A stretch of DNA of 64,000 nucleotides from Limosilactobacillus pontis (GCF_002940945.1 NZ_PNFV01000009.1:1-64000), one strand, 5' to 3'. Numbered from the stretch's first letter, positions 40,144 through 48,599 are shown. The notes: a model not told the origin generated them from the letters alone. Program-made: numbers and translations.

Positions 40144-41607
40144 ATGCGGAGAAGAAGTTGGAAAAAGATATTTGCCAGCTGGCTTGCAGTGCTTGCCATT
40201 GCAGTTGGGTGGCTATTGATCGAACCACAGTCTGTCTCTGCTGATGAGCCAACTTACACGATTGCTACGAACAATACCTTTGAACCTTTTGCAATTCAAG
40301 ATAGCAAGGGTGGTTATTCCGGCAAGAACCCCGGGATCGAAATAGAAATGCTTCGTGAGATTGCCAAGCATGAGCATTTCAAGTACAAGCTCAAGCCGAT
40401 GAGCTTTAATGGTGACCTTCAAGCTTTGGAAGGTGGTCAGGTTGATGCCGTGATGGCTGGGATGAGTGTTACTGATGAGCGTAAACAGAAGTTTGATTTC
40501 TCCGTACCATACTATACGGACGGGGTTGAAATGGCGGTTGCCAAGGATAGCAACATCAAGTCCTTAAAACAGTTGAAAGGTAAGACGGTCTCCGCCAAGT
40601 CTGGGACCAGTGCATCTCTCTTTCTGAAGAAAAACCAGAAGAAGTATGGTTATAAGATTAAGTATTTTGATTCCTCCAACACAATGTGGAATGATGTCAA
40701 AATCGGTAACAGTGTTGCTACTTTCGATGATGGTCCGGTACTCGAATACGGAATCAAAACCGGGGTGCCACTGAAGATCGTCACCAAGAAGCCAATCGAT
40801 GCCCAGCCGGTCGCCATTGCTTTCCAGAAGGGTAAGAACTTGGAGATGCAAAAGAAGATCAACGCTGGGATTACCTGGATGAAGGATACCGGCCGGCTGC
40901 AGAAAATCATCGACAAGTATACTAAGGGTAACAAGACTGCCAAGAGTACTACTGCCGACCGGACAATTATCGGCCTGCTGAAGGCTAACCGGGAAGCCCT
41001 GCTGCGGGGCCTTTGGATGACCGTTGAATTGACAATTGTTGGGATCATCTGTGCCATGATTTTCGGGTTGATTCTTGGAGTCCTCGGGATTATGCAAAAC
41101 CGGGTTGCCCAAGCTATCTCCAGTGTGATCATCTATATTTTCCGTGGTCTGCCAATGATCGTCCTGGCCTTTTTCATCTATATGGGGGTACCAAACGTCA
41201 TCGGCCACAAGGTTCCACTGTTCGTTGCTGGGGTTATCACGCTGATGCTGGATGAGGGAGCCTACATCGGAGCCATCGTCAAAGGTGGCTTCGAGGCTGT
41301 CGACCCGGGCCAATGGGAAGCGGCCCGCAGTTTAGGACTGCCATACCACAAGGCTCTGGTTAAGGTCATCGCGCCGCAAGGTCTGAAGATTATGGTACCA
41401 TCGCTGGTCAACCAATTTATCATGACTCTGAAGGATACCTCGATCTTGTCCGCAATTGGGGTCATGGAACTGACCGAAACCGGGACTGTTATCATTTCGC
41501 AGAACATGGAAGGGTTCAAGATGTGGCTGATCATCGGAACCATCTACATTATCATCATTACCCTGCTGACTTGGTTATCAAACTATATTCAAAAGAGGAT
41601 GGCTTAA
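40144..41607 (+). CDS. Amino-acid ABC transporter, fused substrate-binding protein and permease (GlnP-like)
   Basis: A 487-aa polar amino-acid importer subunit. It has a Sec signal (RRRSWKK then a hydrophobic core, cleavage probably after VSA near residue 34), one SBP_bac_3 domain (about 40-265: [35 protein letters not shown]), then a membrane permease domain (about 300-487) with the ATPase-contact EAA loop [22 protein letters not shown] (split: [10 protein letters not shown]). Substrate is probably glutamine, glutamate or asparagine by family. ATG at 40144 follows AAAGGAG. The ATPase gene starts one base after its stop. A possible promoter is TTTAAA-18-TATAAT near 40012-40041. Confidence 0.93.
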   Translation: MRRRSWKKIFASWLAVLAIAVGWLLIEPQSVSADEPTYTIATNNTFEPFAIQDSKGGYSGKNPGIEIEMLREIAKHEHFKYKLKPMSFNGDLQALEGGQVDAVMAGMSVTDERKQKFDFSVPYYTDGVEMAVAKDSNIKSLKQLKGKTVSAKSGTSASLFLKKNQKKYGYKIKYFDSSNTMWNDVKIGNSVATFDDGPVLEYGIKTGVPLKIVTKKPIDAQPVAIAFQKGKNLEMQKKINAGITWMKDTGRLQKIIDKYTKGNKTAKSTTADRTIIGLLKANREALLRGLWMTVELTIVGIICAMIFGLILGVLGIMQNRVAQAISSVIIYIFRGLPMIVLAFFIYMGVPNVIGHKVPLFVAGVITLMLDEGAYIGAIVKGGFEAVDPGQWEAARSLGLPYHKALVKVIAPQGLKIMVPSLVNQFIMTLKDTSILSAIGVMELTETGTVIISQNMEGFKMWLIIGTIYIIIITLLTWLSNYIQKRMA

Positions 41608-41608
41608 T

Positions 41609-42352
41609 ATGGATAAACGATACAAAGTACAAGTTAAAGACCTCCAAAAGAGTTACGGGAACAATGAAGTCCTCCAGGGAATCAACCTGAACGTGGCACC
41701 CAATGAAGTGGTCTGCATGATCGGGCCATCTGGTTCCGGAAAGAGTACCTTCTTACGCTGCTTAAATCGTTTAGAGGTGCCGAACGGTGGTCATGTCTAC
41801 ATTGATGGTTACGATATTGCTGACCCGAAAGTCAACATCAACAAGGTTCGGGAAAATATCGGAATGGTATTCCAACACTTCAACCTCTTCCCTAATATGT
41901 CCGTTCTGGAGAACATCACCCTGGCACCGATTCAGCTGGGCAAAGCCAGCAAGGAGGAGGCCGAGCGCGACGCCATGCACTACCTTGAACTGGTCGGTCT
42001 GCAGAGCAAGGCCAATGTTAAACCGCAAACCCTCTCCGGTGGGCAGAAGCAACGGGTGGCGATTGCCCGTGCCTTGGCGATGAAACCGGATGTGATGCTC
42101 TTTGATGAACCGACCTCGGCCCTGGACCCTGAAATGGTCGGTGACGTACTTGAAGTCATGAAGCGGCTGGCCAAGAAGGGAATGACCATGATTGTGGTTA
42201 CTCACGAGATGGGCTTTGCCAAACAGGTGGCCGACCGGGTTGTCTTCTTTCATGATGGGAACATTCGTGAACAGGGGACACCGGAGGAAATCTTCGACCA
42301 CCCAAAGGATCCCGATACCAAGAATTTCCTGGATAAGGTACTGAATGTCTAG
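41609..42352 (+). CDS. Amino-acid ABC transporter ATP-binding protein (GlnQ-like)
   Basis: A 247-aa ABC ATPase that drives the permease encoded just upstream. Walker [11 protein letters not shown]-loop [16 protein letters not shown], signature [14 protein letters not shown], Walker [15 protein letters not shown] and the His switch VVTHEMGFA are intact. The ATG follows the previous stop by one base with GAGGATGG as ribosome binding site. Confidence 0.97.
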   Translation: MDKRYKVQVKDLQKSYGNNEVLQGINLNVAPNEVVCMIGPSGSGKSTFLRCLNRLEVPNGGHVYIDGYDIADPKVNINKVRENIGMVFQHFNLFPNMSVLENITLAPIQLGKASKEEAERDAMHYLELVGLQSKANVKPQTLSGGQKQRVAIARALAMKPDVMLFDEPTSALDPEMVGDVLEVMKRLAKKGMTMIVVTHEMGFAKQVADRVVFFHDGNIREQGTPEEIFDHPKDPDTKNFLDKVLNV

Positions 42353-42413
42353 GGTGATGGGAAATGAGGATAATCAGGAAACCGAATTATCCGCTTTCAA
42401 TATGACTTATTGT

Positions 42414-42441
42414 TTGACATTTATGCTGAGGCCGGTATAAT
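42414..42441 (+). promoter_or_regulatory. Promoter of the T-box/permease unit
   Basis: Consensus TTGACA (42414-42419) and TATAAT (42436-42441) with a 16-base spacer. Confidence 0.85.
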
Positions 42442-42449
42442 GGTCAATA

Positions 42450-42642
42450 ACTTAACATGGCTGGTTGCCAGAGAACCCGACAGGTGCTGAGAGTCGGGCC
42501 CAGCCTCATGGCATGAACGATGAAATAGGGTGGTTCCTATATCGACTCAGAGGTAGTTCCCGTAATGGGGGCTATAAAGATGGGTGGAACCGCGTTGCAT
42601 AAAACGTCCCTGGTACGATAGCCGTACCAGGGACGTTTTTCG
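42450..42642 (+). promoter_or_regulatory. T-box leader of the amino-acid permease
   Basis: It has the AGAGA stem I element with distal hairpin cccgac/gtcggg, the T-box core GGGTGGAACCGCG (42582-42594) and a strong terminator (aaaacgtccctggtacg with cgtaccagggacgtttt, then T-run). The specifier is GAT (42519-42521) or ATG (42520-42522), i.e. Asp or Met; alignment with the serS leader slightly favours GAT. The permease would be induced when that tRNA is uncharged. Confidence 0.9.
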
Positions 42643-42680
42643 TGTCATGCCTAATCGTAATATTCAAGGAGGGAAAATTT

Positions 42681-44033
42681 ATGGACAAACAACAGCAAAA
42701 GAAACTGAAACGTTCACTGAAGAGTCGCCACGTCACCATGATTGCCATCGGTGGGGCGATTGGAACGGGACTATTTCTTGGTTCTGGATCTGCGATTCAT
42801 AAGGCCGGCCCATCGATTATCCTCTCATACTTAATAGTAGGGATCTTCTGCTTCTTCATGATGCGAGCCCTTGGTGAGTTAATCCTGGCCGACACAAGCA
42901 AACACTCTTTCATTGATTCGGTGAAGGAATATCTGGGCGACCGGATGGAATTTGTGGCCGGGTGGATGTACTGGGCCTGCTGGCTGACCCTAGCGATGGC
43001 CGACTTGACTGCTACCGGTATCTACCTGCGCTACTGGTTTCCAAGTCTACCCCAGTGGGTGGGACCACTAGTGATCGTGGTTCTCTTAATGTTGGTTAAC
43101 ATGGTTAATGTTGGATTGTTCGGTGAATTAGAGAGCTGGTTCTCAATGATTAAAGTACTTGCTATCTTGGCACTGATTGCGGTTGGTGTGATCATGCTGC
43201 TCTTCCACAGTTCCGTGGCAGGGCGGCCGGTTACCTTGACCAACCTGGTCAATCATGGTGGCTTCTTCCCGACCGGACCGCTGGGCTTCCTGATGTCCTT
43301 TCAGATGGTTGTCTTTGCCTTTGTCGGTATTGAGATGGTTGGCCTGACTGCTGGGGAGACCAAGAACCCCAACGAGGATATTCCTAAGGCAATCAACACC
43401 CTGCCAGTCCGGATCGGTCTCTTCTACATTGGATCGATGATCGCTATGATGGCAATTTATCCCTGGTACCAGATTAAGACTAGTTCCAGTCCCTTCGTTC
43501 AAGTTTTCGCAGCCATCGGGGTACCTGGTGCAGCCGCCATTCTGAACTTCGTGGTCCTAACCGCAGCGATGTCAGCTACCAACAGCGCCATCTTCAGTAC
43601 CAGTCGGTCCCTCTACTCACTGGCCCGGGGTGGCAATGCTCCACAGCGCTTCGGCGAACTGAGTGCCAAGGCAGTGCCAAATAATGCTCTGACTTTCTCA
43701 TCATTGATTCTTTTCATCACGGTGATTTTAAACTACATCATGCCAGCGGGAGTCTTTGATATGATCGCCAGCATCTCAACGATCACCTTCATCTTCACAT
43801 GGTTGATTATCCTCTGGGCCCATATCAAGTACCGTCAGCAGCACCCATCTGGAGTGACCTTCTTCAAAATGCCCGGCTTCCCACTGACCAGTTGGCTCAC
43901 AATTGCCTTTTTCCTGGCTGTGCTGGTAATTTTGCTATTTATCGATAGCACCCGACTGCCACTGGTTATTACGGTAATCATCTTTGCTCTGCTAGCGGTG
44001 AGTTATAGTTTTCTACCAAAAAATAAAGATTAA
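42681..44033 (+). CDS. APC superfamily amino-acid permease (AAT type)
   Basis: A 450-aa permease with twelve predicted membrane helices and the AAT-family start RHVTMIAIGGAIGTGLFLGSG (split: IGGAIGTGLFLGSG), FMMRALGEL, and VGIEMVGLTAGETKNPN after helix 6. Amino-acid:proton symport is the family role; the T-box ties expression to one amino acid, but the specifier is ambiguous (Asp or Met). ATG at 42681 follows AAGGAGGG. No clear terminator directly after the stop. Confidence 0.9.
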   Translation: MDKQQQKKLKRSLKSRHVTMIAIGGAIGTGLFLGSGSAIHKAGPSIILSYLIVGIFCFFMMRALGELILADTSKHSFIDSVKEYLGDRMEFVAGWMYWACWLTLAMADLTATGIYLRYWFPSLPQWVGPLVIVVLLMLVNMVNVGLFGELESWFSMIKVLAILALIAVGVIMLLFHSSVAGRPVTLTNLVNHGGFFPTGPLGFLMSFQMVVFAFVGIEMVGLTAGETKNPNEDIPKAINTLPVRIGLFYIGSMIAMMAIYPWYQIKTSSSPFVQVFAAIGVPGAAAILNFVVLTAAMSATNSAIFSTSRSLYSLARGGNAPQRFGELSAKAVPNNALTFSSLILFITVILNYIMPAGVFDMIASISTITFIFTWLIILWAHIKYRQQHPSGVTFFKMPGFPLTSWLTIAFFLAVLVILLFIDSTRLPLVITVIIFALLAVSYSFLPKNKD

Positions 44034-44476
44034 AAATTTGGGTAAATATAGTACGCAAATCAAGCAAAAAGAGTTTAAAATACTGGATCAAGCGAAGAAA
44101 TGTTGGGTAAATGTCTAGTTATTGAAACCGTCACCAAGCCCGACACAGCGCGGTTAGTTTGAACTTTTAAAAGCGATCTACTATACTAAGGGTGTGGAAG
44201 GGAGATTGGCCCGTTGATACGAACATCTTCTCATAATAAACTACTTTGAAGCTAGTTAATTAAAATGGCTTTACATGATAATTAACAACACCCCACTCCA
44301 GACGAAACATATTAGTTTCCTTGAAAAGTATGTTAGCTAAAAATTAGTGGCCATATCTACAACCTAAATGATAATAAGCTAAAGTTCTTCACGGAAGGCG
44401 AAAGAACTGCAGATAGAGACACAATAACGGATCTTGATACAATTAATAGCGGCCAATTCCTTTCCATACGGAAGCG

Positions 44477-44504
44477 CGGAGACATTAAGTTGTCTCCGTT
44501 TTTT
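44477..44504 (+). terminator. Orphan + strand terminator
   Basis: cggagac (44477-44483) pairs with gtctccg (44492-44498), followed by six T. No gene on the + strand ends here; the permease stop is 440 bases upstream. Confidence 0.75.
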
Positions 44505-44556
44505 AGTTTTAAAATAAAGCAACGGTTAGACGTGGAACGCCCAATCGTCACCTTTG

Positions 44557-44570
44557 ATTTCCCGGGAAAT
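44557..44570. promoter_or_regulatory. Noc-binding site (NBS) candidate 1
   Basis: Exact 14-bp palindrome ATTTCCCGGGAAAT, identical to the published Bacillus subtilis Noc consensus. It lies at the 3' end of the aldo/keto reductase gene, 4 kb from noc. Confidence 0.75.
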
Positions 44571-44575
44571 ATCGC

Positions 44576-45565
44576 CTAGTCGGGATCGGCTAGAGATTTT
44601 CCGCTTGTTGTATTCTTGAAAACATCGAAGGCTTGTTCAATCGCTTGGTATTCCGTATCGGTCAGGGTAATATCGAGAGCACGAGCGTTAGCTTTAACTT
44701 GTTCAGCGTGCTTTGCCCCCGGAATAACCACGGAGATCAGCGGATTCTGCATATACCAGGCCAGAATCACCTGAGCGACAGTTGCCTGGTGGGCTTTGGC
44801 GATTGGCCGCACAATGTCAACGGCCTTGAGAATTTTGCTGAAGCGTGGTTCAGTGAAGTCCACAATTTGACTGCGGATATCGTCGGCCGGGAAGTCGATT
44901 TGGTGATCGTACTTCCCCGTCAGCAGGCCAGAAGCTAGTGGGAAGTACGGTACAAAGCTGATCTGGTGCTCATGCAGGTAATCAAGCATTCCCGCGGTCA
45001 GGTGGTCCTGGTGGAGGAGACTGAACTCATCCTCAACCACGTCGACATAGCCATCCGCGTTAGCCTCCTTGATCTGATCCAGACTAAAGTTGGAAATCCC
45101 AATGGCCCGAATCTTACCAGCCTCTCTCAATTTTTGAAGGGCGCCAACTGCCTCGGCCTTAGGTGTATCATGATCTGGGAAGTGAATGTAGAAGATGTCG
45201 ATATAGTCGACACCTAATCTTTTTAAACTTTGATTAACCTGGTCTGTTAAGAACTTTGGGCTATTGTCGATGACTTGTTCACCGGTCGCAAAATTCTGTG
45301 CCCCCTTGGTGGCCAGGACAATCTTTTCTCGGTCGTATTCCTTCATAACTTCACCGACTAATTCCTCGGAATGGCCTAGCCCATAGACGTAGGCTGTATC
45401 AAGCAGGTTGATCCCGTTGTTCAGGGCGGCACGAACAAGATCCCGACCGTTTTGATCCTTTAGGTTTGGGAAGAGATTATAACCACCCACGGCGTTGGTT
45501 CCAAGACCAAGTGGAGTTGCGTAGACATCTGAGTGACCAATTTTAACTAATTTTGACTTATCCAT
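44576..45565 (-). CDS. Aldo/keto reductase
   Basis: A 329-aa NADPH-dependent (beta/alpha)8 oxidoreductase: DTAYVYGLGHSEELVGEVM carries the catalytic Asp and Tyr (split: LDTAYVYGLGHSEE), ATKGAQNF the Lys, DIFYIHFPDHDTP the His, and IGISNFS plus VVIPGAK the cofactor-binding segments. The physiological substrate is unknown. I chose ATG at 45565 with AAGGAGG upstream; the frame runs 36 codons further without a ribosome binding site. Divergent from nupC, with cre-like sites between them. Confidence 0.93.
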   Translation of the reverse strand: MDKSKLVKIGHSDVYATPLGLGTNAVGGYNLFPNLKDQNGRDLVRAALNNGINLLDTAYVYGLGHSEELVGEVMKEYDREKIVLATKGAQNFATGEQVIDNSPKFLTDQVNQSLKRLGVDYIDIFYIHFPDHDTPKAEAVGALQKLREAGKIRAIGISNFSLDQIKEANADGYVDVVEDEFSLLHQDHLTAGMLDYLHEHQISFVPYFPLASGLLTGKYDHQIDFPADDIRSQIVDFTEPRFSKILKAVDIVRPIAKAHQATVAQVILAWYMQNPLISVVIPGAKHAEQVKANARALDITLTDTEYQAIEQAFDVFKNTTSGKSLADPD

Positions 45566-45765
45566 ATCTTCGTAGCCTCCTTGGTTAAAGCGCTTACTAT
45601 TTCTGACTCTATTATAGCTTTTTTTATGCAAAAAATGAACAAAATTTCTATTTTTGAATTTGATATTGACCATTTTGGGGGATCAAGTATAATTATAGTT
45701 CCTTGGCAGGGGCGGAGAAATGGTTACTGAAAAGCATACTATTTCTCTATTCTTTTGTTACTATT

Positions 45766-45779
45766 TGTCAGCGCTTCCA
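45766..45779 (-). promoter_or_regulatory. cre site 1 (CcpA)
   Basis: On the minus strand TGGAAGCGCTGACA fits the cre consensus TGNAARCGNTWWCA with one mismatch. It lies between aldo/keto reductase and nupC. Confidence 0.65.
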
Positions 45780-45870
45780 AAAAATCGAAATTCTTTGTGA
45801 AAAAGTAATTTTATGAGCTTTGGCCAGTAAATATATAGAAGGTAAAACGTTACAGCGCTTTCCAAAACGA

Positions 45871-45884
45871 TGTAAACGCCCTCA
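45871..45884 (+). promoter_or_regulatory. cre site 2 (CcpA)
   Basis: TGTAAACGCCCTCA fits the cre consensus with one mismatch, 28 bases upstream of the nupC -35. A weaker cre-like sequence (gttacagcgctttcca, 45850-45865) is adjacent. Confidence 0.6.
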
Positions 45885-45911
45885 TTTCACAAAGAAAATA
45901 ATAATTGGTGC

Positions 45912-45940
45912 TTTACAGGTGGGAATTTTTAAGATATTCT
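45912..45940 (+). promoter_or_regulatory. nupC promoter
   Basis: TTTACA (45912-45917) and TATTCT (45935-45940) are 17 bases apart, leaving a leader of about 95 bases. Confidence 0.6.
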
Positions 45941-46042
45941 AAGTATGTCGTAAAGTTAGCCCACCGAACAAAGCCATTATTTATATCGATTTAAGTAGTC
46001 GGGCTAACAATTACCTGTATTTTTTTATTAAGGGGTGTAAAT

Positions 46043-47245
46043 ATGTATCTCGCAATCAATATTCTTGGACTGATTGTCTTCCTCGCTATTGGTTGGCTGT
46101 TCTCTAAGAACCGTAAGGCCATCAACTGGAAGACGGTTGGGATTATGATTGTTATTAACCTTATCCTCGCATGGTTCCTGACTGGTTCTTCCGCAGGTCG
46201 TGCCGGTGTTAAGGCTGCTGCTGACGGTTTCGTTTGGATCGTTGATGTATCTGCAAAGGGGACTGTCTTTGCATTAGGTGACTGGTACAATGTTAAGAAC
46301 TTGAACTTCATCTGTTCTGCATTGATGCCAATCCTGATGATTGTTCCGCTGTTCGATATCTTGACTTACATTGGTTTCTTGCCATGGATCATCAAGTGGA
46401 TCGGACGTGGACTTTCATACATCACTGGTCAACCAAAGTTCGAATCTTTCTTTGCTGTTGAAATGATGTTCTTAGGTAACACTGAAGTTCTGGCCGTTTC
46501 TGGGATGCAGATTCGGAAGATGAGCAAGGAACGTAACCTGACCTTGGCCATGATGTCAATGTCTTGTGTTACTGCCTCAATCCTTGGTTCATACATTCTG
46601 ATGATGCCTGGTCAATACATTCTGACCGCGGTTCCAATCAACATTATGAACGCATTGATTGCGACGAGTATGTTGAACCCTGTTCAAGTTACGCCTGAAG
46701 AAGATACGATTGAAAAGGTTGGTAATACTGATAACGGTAAGAAGGAACCATTCTTCAGTTTCTTGGGTGACTCCATCCTGGGTGCTGGTAAGCTGATTCT
46801 GATCATTATCGCTAACGTTGTTGCCTTCGTTGCATTGGCTGCCCTGATCGACAAGATCTTAGGTCTGTTCTGGAAGCCACTGTCACTGGAAAGTATCCTT
46901 GGTGTCTGCATGTTCCCATTCTCCTGGCTGCTCGGTCTGCCAGTTCACCAAGCATGGGACTTGGCACAAAACATGGGTATGAAGTTAGTTACTAACGAAT
47001 TCGTTGTTATGGGTAAGGTTACTGGTGCCATTGACCACTACCCAGCTCACTTGAAGGCTGTTCTGACTGTCTTCGTTACCTCCTTCGCCAACTTTGGTAC
47101 TTTAGGTATGATTATCGGTGCCTTCAAGGGCTTGGCTGGTAAGGAAGATAACGACTACATCGCTCACAACATTGGTTACCTGTTACTTTCTGGTATTCTG
47201 GTATCACTGCTGTCCGCGGCCTTCGTTGGTCTGTTCGTTTGGTAA
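46043..47245 (+). CDS. nupC: Concentrative nucleoside transporter
   Basis: A 400-aa CNT-family importer using an ion gradient to take up nucleosides. Helices begin at LAINILGLIVFLAIGW; conserved CNT segments include GQPKFESFFAVEMMFLGNTE (G-Q-x-E-x-x-x-x region, split here), LTLAMMSMSCVTASILGSY and NFGTLGMIIGAF near the C-terminus. Start ATG after AGGGGTG. Followed by a terminator and then the nucleoside hydrolase gene, so uptake and cleavage are paired; cre sites upstream suggest carbon catabolite control. Confidence 0.95.
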   Translation: MYLAINILGLIVFLAIGWLFSKNRKAINWKTVGIMIVINLILAWFLTGSSAGRAGVKAAADGFVWIVDVSAKGTVFALGDWYNVKNLNFICSALMPILMIVPLFDILTYIGFLPWIIKWIGRGLSYITGQPKFESFFAVEMMFLGNTEVLAVSGMQIRKMSKERNLTLAMMSMSCVTASILGSYILMMPGQYILTAVPINIMNALIATSMLNPVQVTPEEDTIEKVGNTDNGKKEPFFSFLGDSILGAGKLILIIIANVVAFVALAALIDKILGLFWKPLSLESILGVCMFPFSWLLGLPVHQAWDLAQNMGMKLVTNEFVVMGKVTGAIDHYPAHLKAVLTVFVTSFANFGTLGMIIGAFKGLAGKEDNDYIAHNIGYLLLSGILVSLLSAAFVGLFVW

Positions 47246-47251
47246 AACTAA

Positions 47252-47280
47252 AAAGCAGCTTGTAAAGGGCTGCTTTTTTT
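47252..47280 (+). terminator. Terminator between nupC and the nucleoside hydrolase gene
   Basis: aaagcagc pairs with gctgcttt across a loop, followed by a T-run. No clear separate promoter follows, so partial read-through is likely to express the hydrolase. Confidence 0.75.
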
Positions 47281-47291
47281 AACCCAACATT

Positions 47292-47305
47292 CGTAAACGC
47301 TTGCA
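47292..47305 (+). promoter_or_regulatory. cre site 3 (CcpA)
   Basis: CGTAAACGCTTGCA differs from the cre consensus TGNAARCGNTNNCA at one base. It lies between the nupC terminator and the hydrolase ribosome binding site, a roadblock-type position. Confidence 0.65.
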
Positions 47306-47326
47306 TTTCTCGAGGAGGAATAAAAT

Positions 47327-48235
47327 ATGACTACTAAGATTATTATGGATACCGATCCTGGTATTGATGACGCTGCTGCATTGACGATGGCAATTAACGA
47401 CCCATCAATTGACCTGAAACTGGTCACGGCGGTTGCCGGAAACGTTACGGTTGACAAGACCACTGCTAACGCTTTGAAGATTATCCACTTCTTTGGTAAG
47501 GACATTCCAGTTGCCGCCGGGGCCGAACAGCCGTTGATCAAGCCATTTGAGGACGCCGCCCGGATCCACGGTGAATCAGGAATGCCTGGCTACGACTTCG
47601 GTGACGATTATGGTGAGCCAATCAAGAAGACGGCGGTTGAGGCTTTGCACGACGCCATTATGGCCGAAGACGAGGTTGTCTTGGTACCAACCGGATCCTA
47701 CACCAACATTGCCCTCTTATTCAGTGAATACCCAGAGGTTAAGAGTCATATCAAGAAGATTGTAGCCATGGGTGGCTCAATGTCAGGTGGTAACATGACC
47801 AGTGCCGCTGAATTCAACGTCTTCACTGATCCTGACGCTGCCCGGATCATGTACAACGCTGGTATTCCGATCGTTACGGTTGGCCTGGATGTTACTCTTA
47901 AGGCCCTGCTTACTAAGGACACGATTGAGAAGCTGGGCAAGATGAACAAGACCGGTGAAATGCTTCACGCCTTGATCACCCATTACAATGATGGGACAGA
48001 TGAAGGACGTCCAATGCACGATGTTAACACTATCTTCTACCTGCTTCACCCAGAGGCATTTACCACCAAGAAGATGTGGGTTGACGTACAAACAGATGGT
48101 CCCGCCATTGGTGCCACGGTCGGTGATATCCGTGGTGCTTACCACGATGGCAAGACCAATGCTGAGGTTTGTCTGGATATTGATGCTGAATACTTCAACA
48201 AGTGGTTCCTGGATGAAGTCAGCAAGATGAAGTAA
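47327..48235 (+). CDS. Ribonucleoside hydrolase (RihC/IunH type)
   Basis: A 302-aa enzyme cleaving nucleosides to base and ribose. The calcium-binding N-terminal motif IIMDTDPGIDDAAAL (DxDxxxDD) is intact, along with VPTGSYTNIALL, AMGGSMSGGNMTSAAEFN and the late MHDVNTIFYLL with the catalytic-site His/Asp. Substrate range (purine or pyrimidine) cannot be read from the sequence. GAGGAGG precedes the ATG. It acts after NupC uptake and supplies ribose for fermentation and bases for salvage. Confidence 0.95.
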   Translation: MTTKIIMDTDPGIDDAAALTMAINDPSIDLKLVTAVAGNVTVDKTTANALKIIHFFGKDIPVAAGAEQPLIKPFEDAARIHGESGMPGYDFGDDYGEPIKKTAVEALHDAIMAEDEVVLVPTGSYTNIALLFSEYPEVKSHIKKIVAMGGSMSGGNMTSAAEFNVFTDPDAARIMYNAGIPIVTVGLDVTLKALLTKDTIEKLGKMNKTGEMLHALITHYNDGTDEGRPMHDVNTIFYLLHPEAFTTKKMWVDVQTDGPAIGATVGDIRGAYHDGKTNAEVCLDIDAEYFNKWFLDEVSKMK

Positions 48236-48246
48236 ATATTAAGAGT

Positions 48247-48282
48247 GCGGAAGTCGACGGAGCTGTTGGCTTCCGCCTTTTT
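48247..48282 (+). terminator. Terminator of the nucleoside hydrolase gene
   Basis: gcggaag pairs with cttccgc, then CTTTTTAG. Confidence 0.8.
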
Positions 48283-48289
48283 AGTTGCT

Positions 48290-48448
48290 TTTAGCTAGCT
48301 GTAGAATATGGATGATATCAGACATGTCGGCCAAGAGTCGGGCGGGGCTTATATCGCTACCCGCACCTTGAGTTGGAGGTAAGGGGATAATTTTTAATAT
48401 AAGAAAGGGGGGTAGCACTGCCGTAATAAAGCGGTGCCGCCCTTTTTT
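48290..48448 (+). ncRNA. Possible structured RNA or leader with its own terminator
   Basis: Between the hydrolase terminator and the rsmG promoter, a GC-rich stretch contains gcggg...cccgc (about 48340-48364) and ends in a terminator (48407-48448: agaaaggggggtagcac...ggtgccgccctttttt). No convincing ORF: the best, 24 codons from ATG at 48311, has no ribosome binding site. It does not match a riboswitch I recognise. Confidence 0.35.
48407..48448 (+). terminator. Second terminator upstream of rsmG
   Basis: GGGGTAGCACTGC pairs imperfectly with GCGGTGCCGCCC across CGTAATAAA, followed by six T. Confidence 0.8.
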
Positions 48449-48482
48449 GCGTCCTGTTGGATAAAGAATTCTTTAACGCGAT

Positions 48483-48496
48483 ATTTCCCGGGAAAT
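48483..48496. promoter_or_regulatory. Noc-binding site (NBS) candidate 2
   Basis: Exact palindrome ATTTCCCGGGAAAT within the longer ATATTTCCCGGGAAATAT, 28 bases upstream of the -35 of the rsmG-noc operon. Confidence 0.8.
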
Positions 48497-48523
48497 ATTT
48501 ATAGAGGGAGCCGGGGTTGGCGG

Positions 48524-48552
48524 TTGAAAGTAGGCTAGTTTTACGGTACAGT
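48524..48552 (+). promoter_or_regulatory. rsmG-noc-parAB promoter
   Basis: TTGAAA (48524-48529) and TACAGT (48547-48552) are 17 bases apart. Confidence 0.6.
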
Positions 48553-48562
48553 AGTAGGGTAA

Positions 48563-48586
48563 CGTGAAACAATTATCTGTTTCACG
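48563..48586. promoter_or_regulatory. Inverted parS-like half-sites in the rsmG leader
   Basis: CGTGAAACA-N6-TGTTTCACG. Each arm equals one half of the parS palindrome TGTTTCACGTGAAACA plus the central base, but the halves face outward. It lies at the predicted transcript start and may be an operator for ParB or Noc, or an RNA hairpin. Confidence 0.5.
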
Positions 48587-48599
48587 AAAGGAGAATCTG

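Larger units (their letters stand above)
44034..44575. other. Gene-free stretch between the permease and aldo/keto reductase genes
   Basis: About 540 AT-rich bases. It holds a + strand terminator (44477-44504) with no recognisable gene before it, an open frame without a start codon (about 44334-44578, ending DFPGNIA), and an exact Noc-type palindrome (44557-44570). No gene could be supported on either strand. Confidence 0.5.

Noticed and set aside
42470..42510. CTGAGAG in the leader of the permease, suggesting a TPP riboswitch
   Set aside because: The rest of the THI-box is missing, while the AGAGA element, T-box core and terminator clearly make a T-box.
44357..44551. 64-codon minus strand frame between permease and aldo/keto reductase
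   Set aside because: It spans the + strand terminator hairpin and shows no family resemblance or good ribosome binding site.
44334..44578. Open frame of about 80 codons on the + strand treated as a gene
   Set aside because: No in-frame start codon, crosses a terminator, and overlaps the end of the aldo/keto reductase gene.
45586..45601. cre-like sequence (gttaaagcgcttacta) before the aldo/keto reductase gene
   Set aside because: Two or more mismatches at conserved positions; too weak to list as a site.
48357..48572. 71-codon minus strand frame upstream of rsmG
   Set aside because: It overlaps the terminator, Noc site and rsmG promoter; low-complexity translation.
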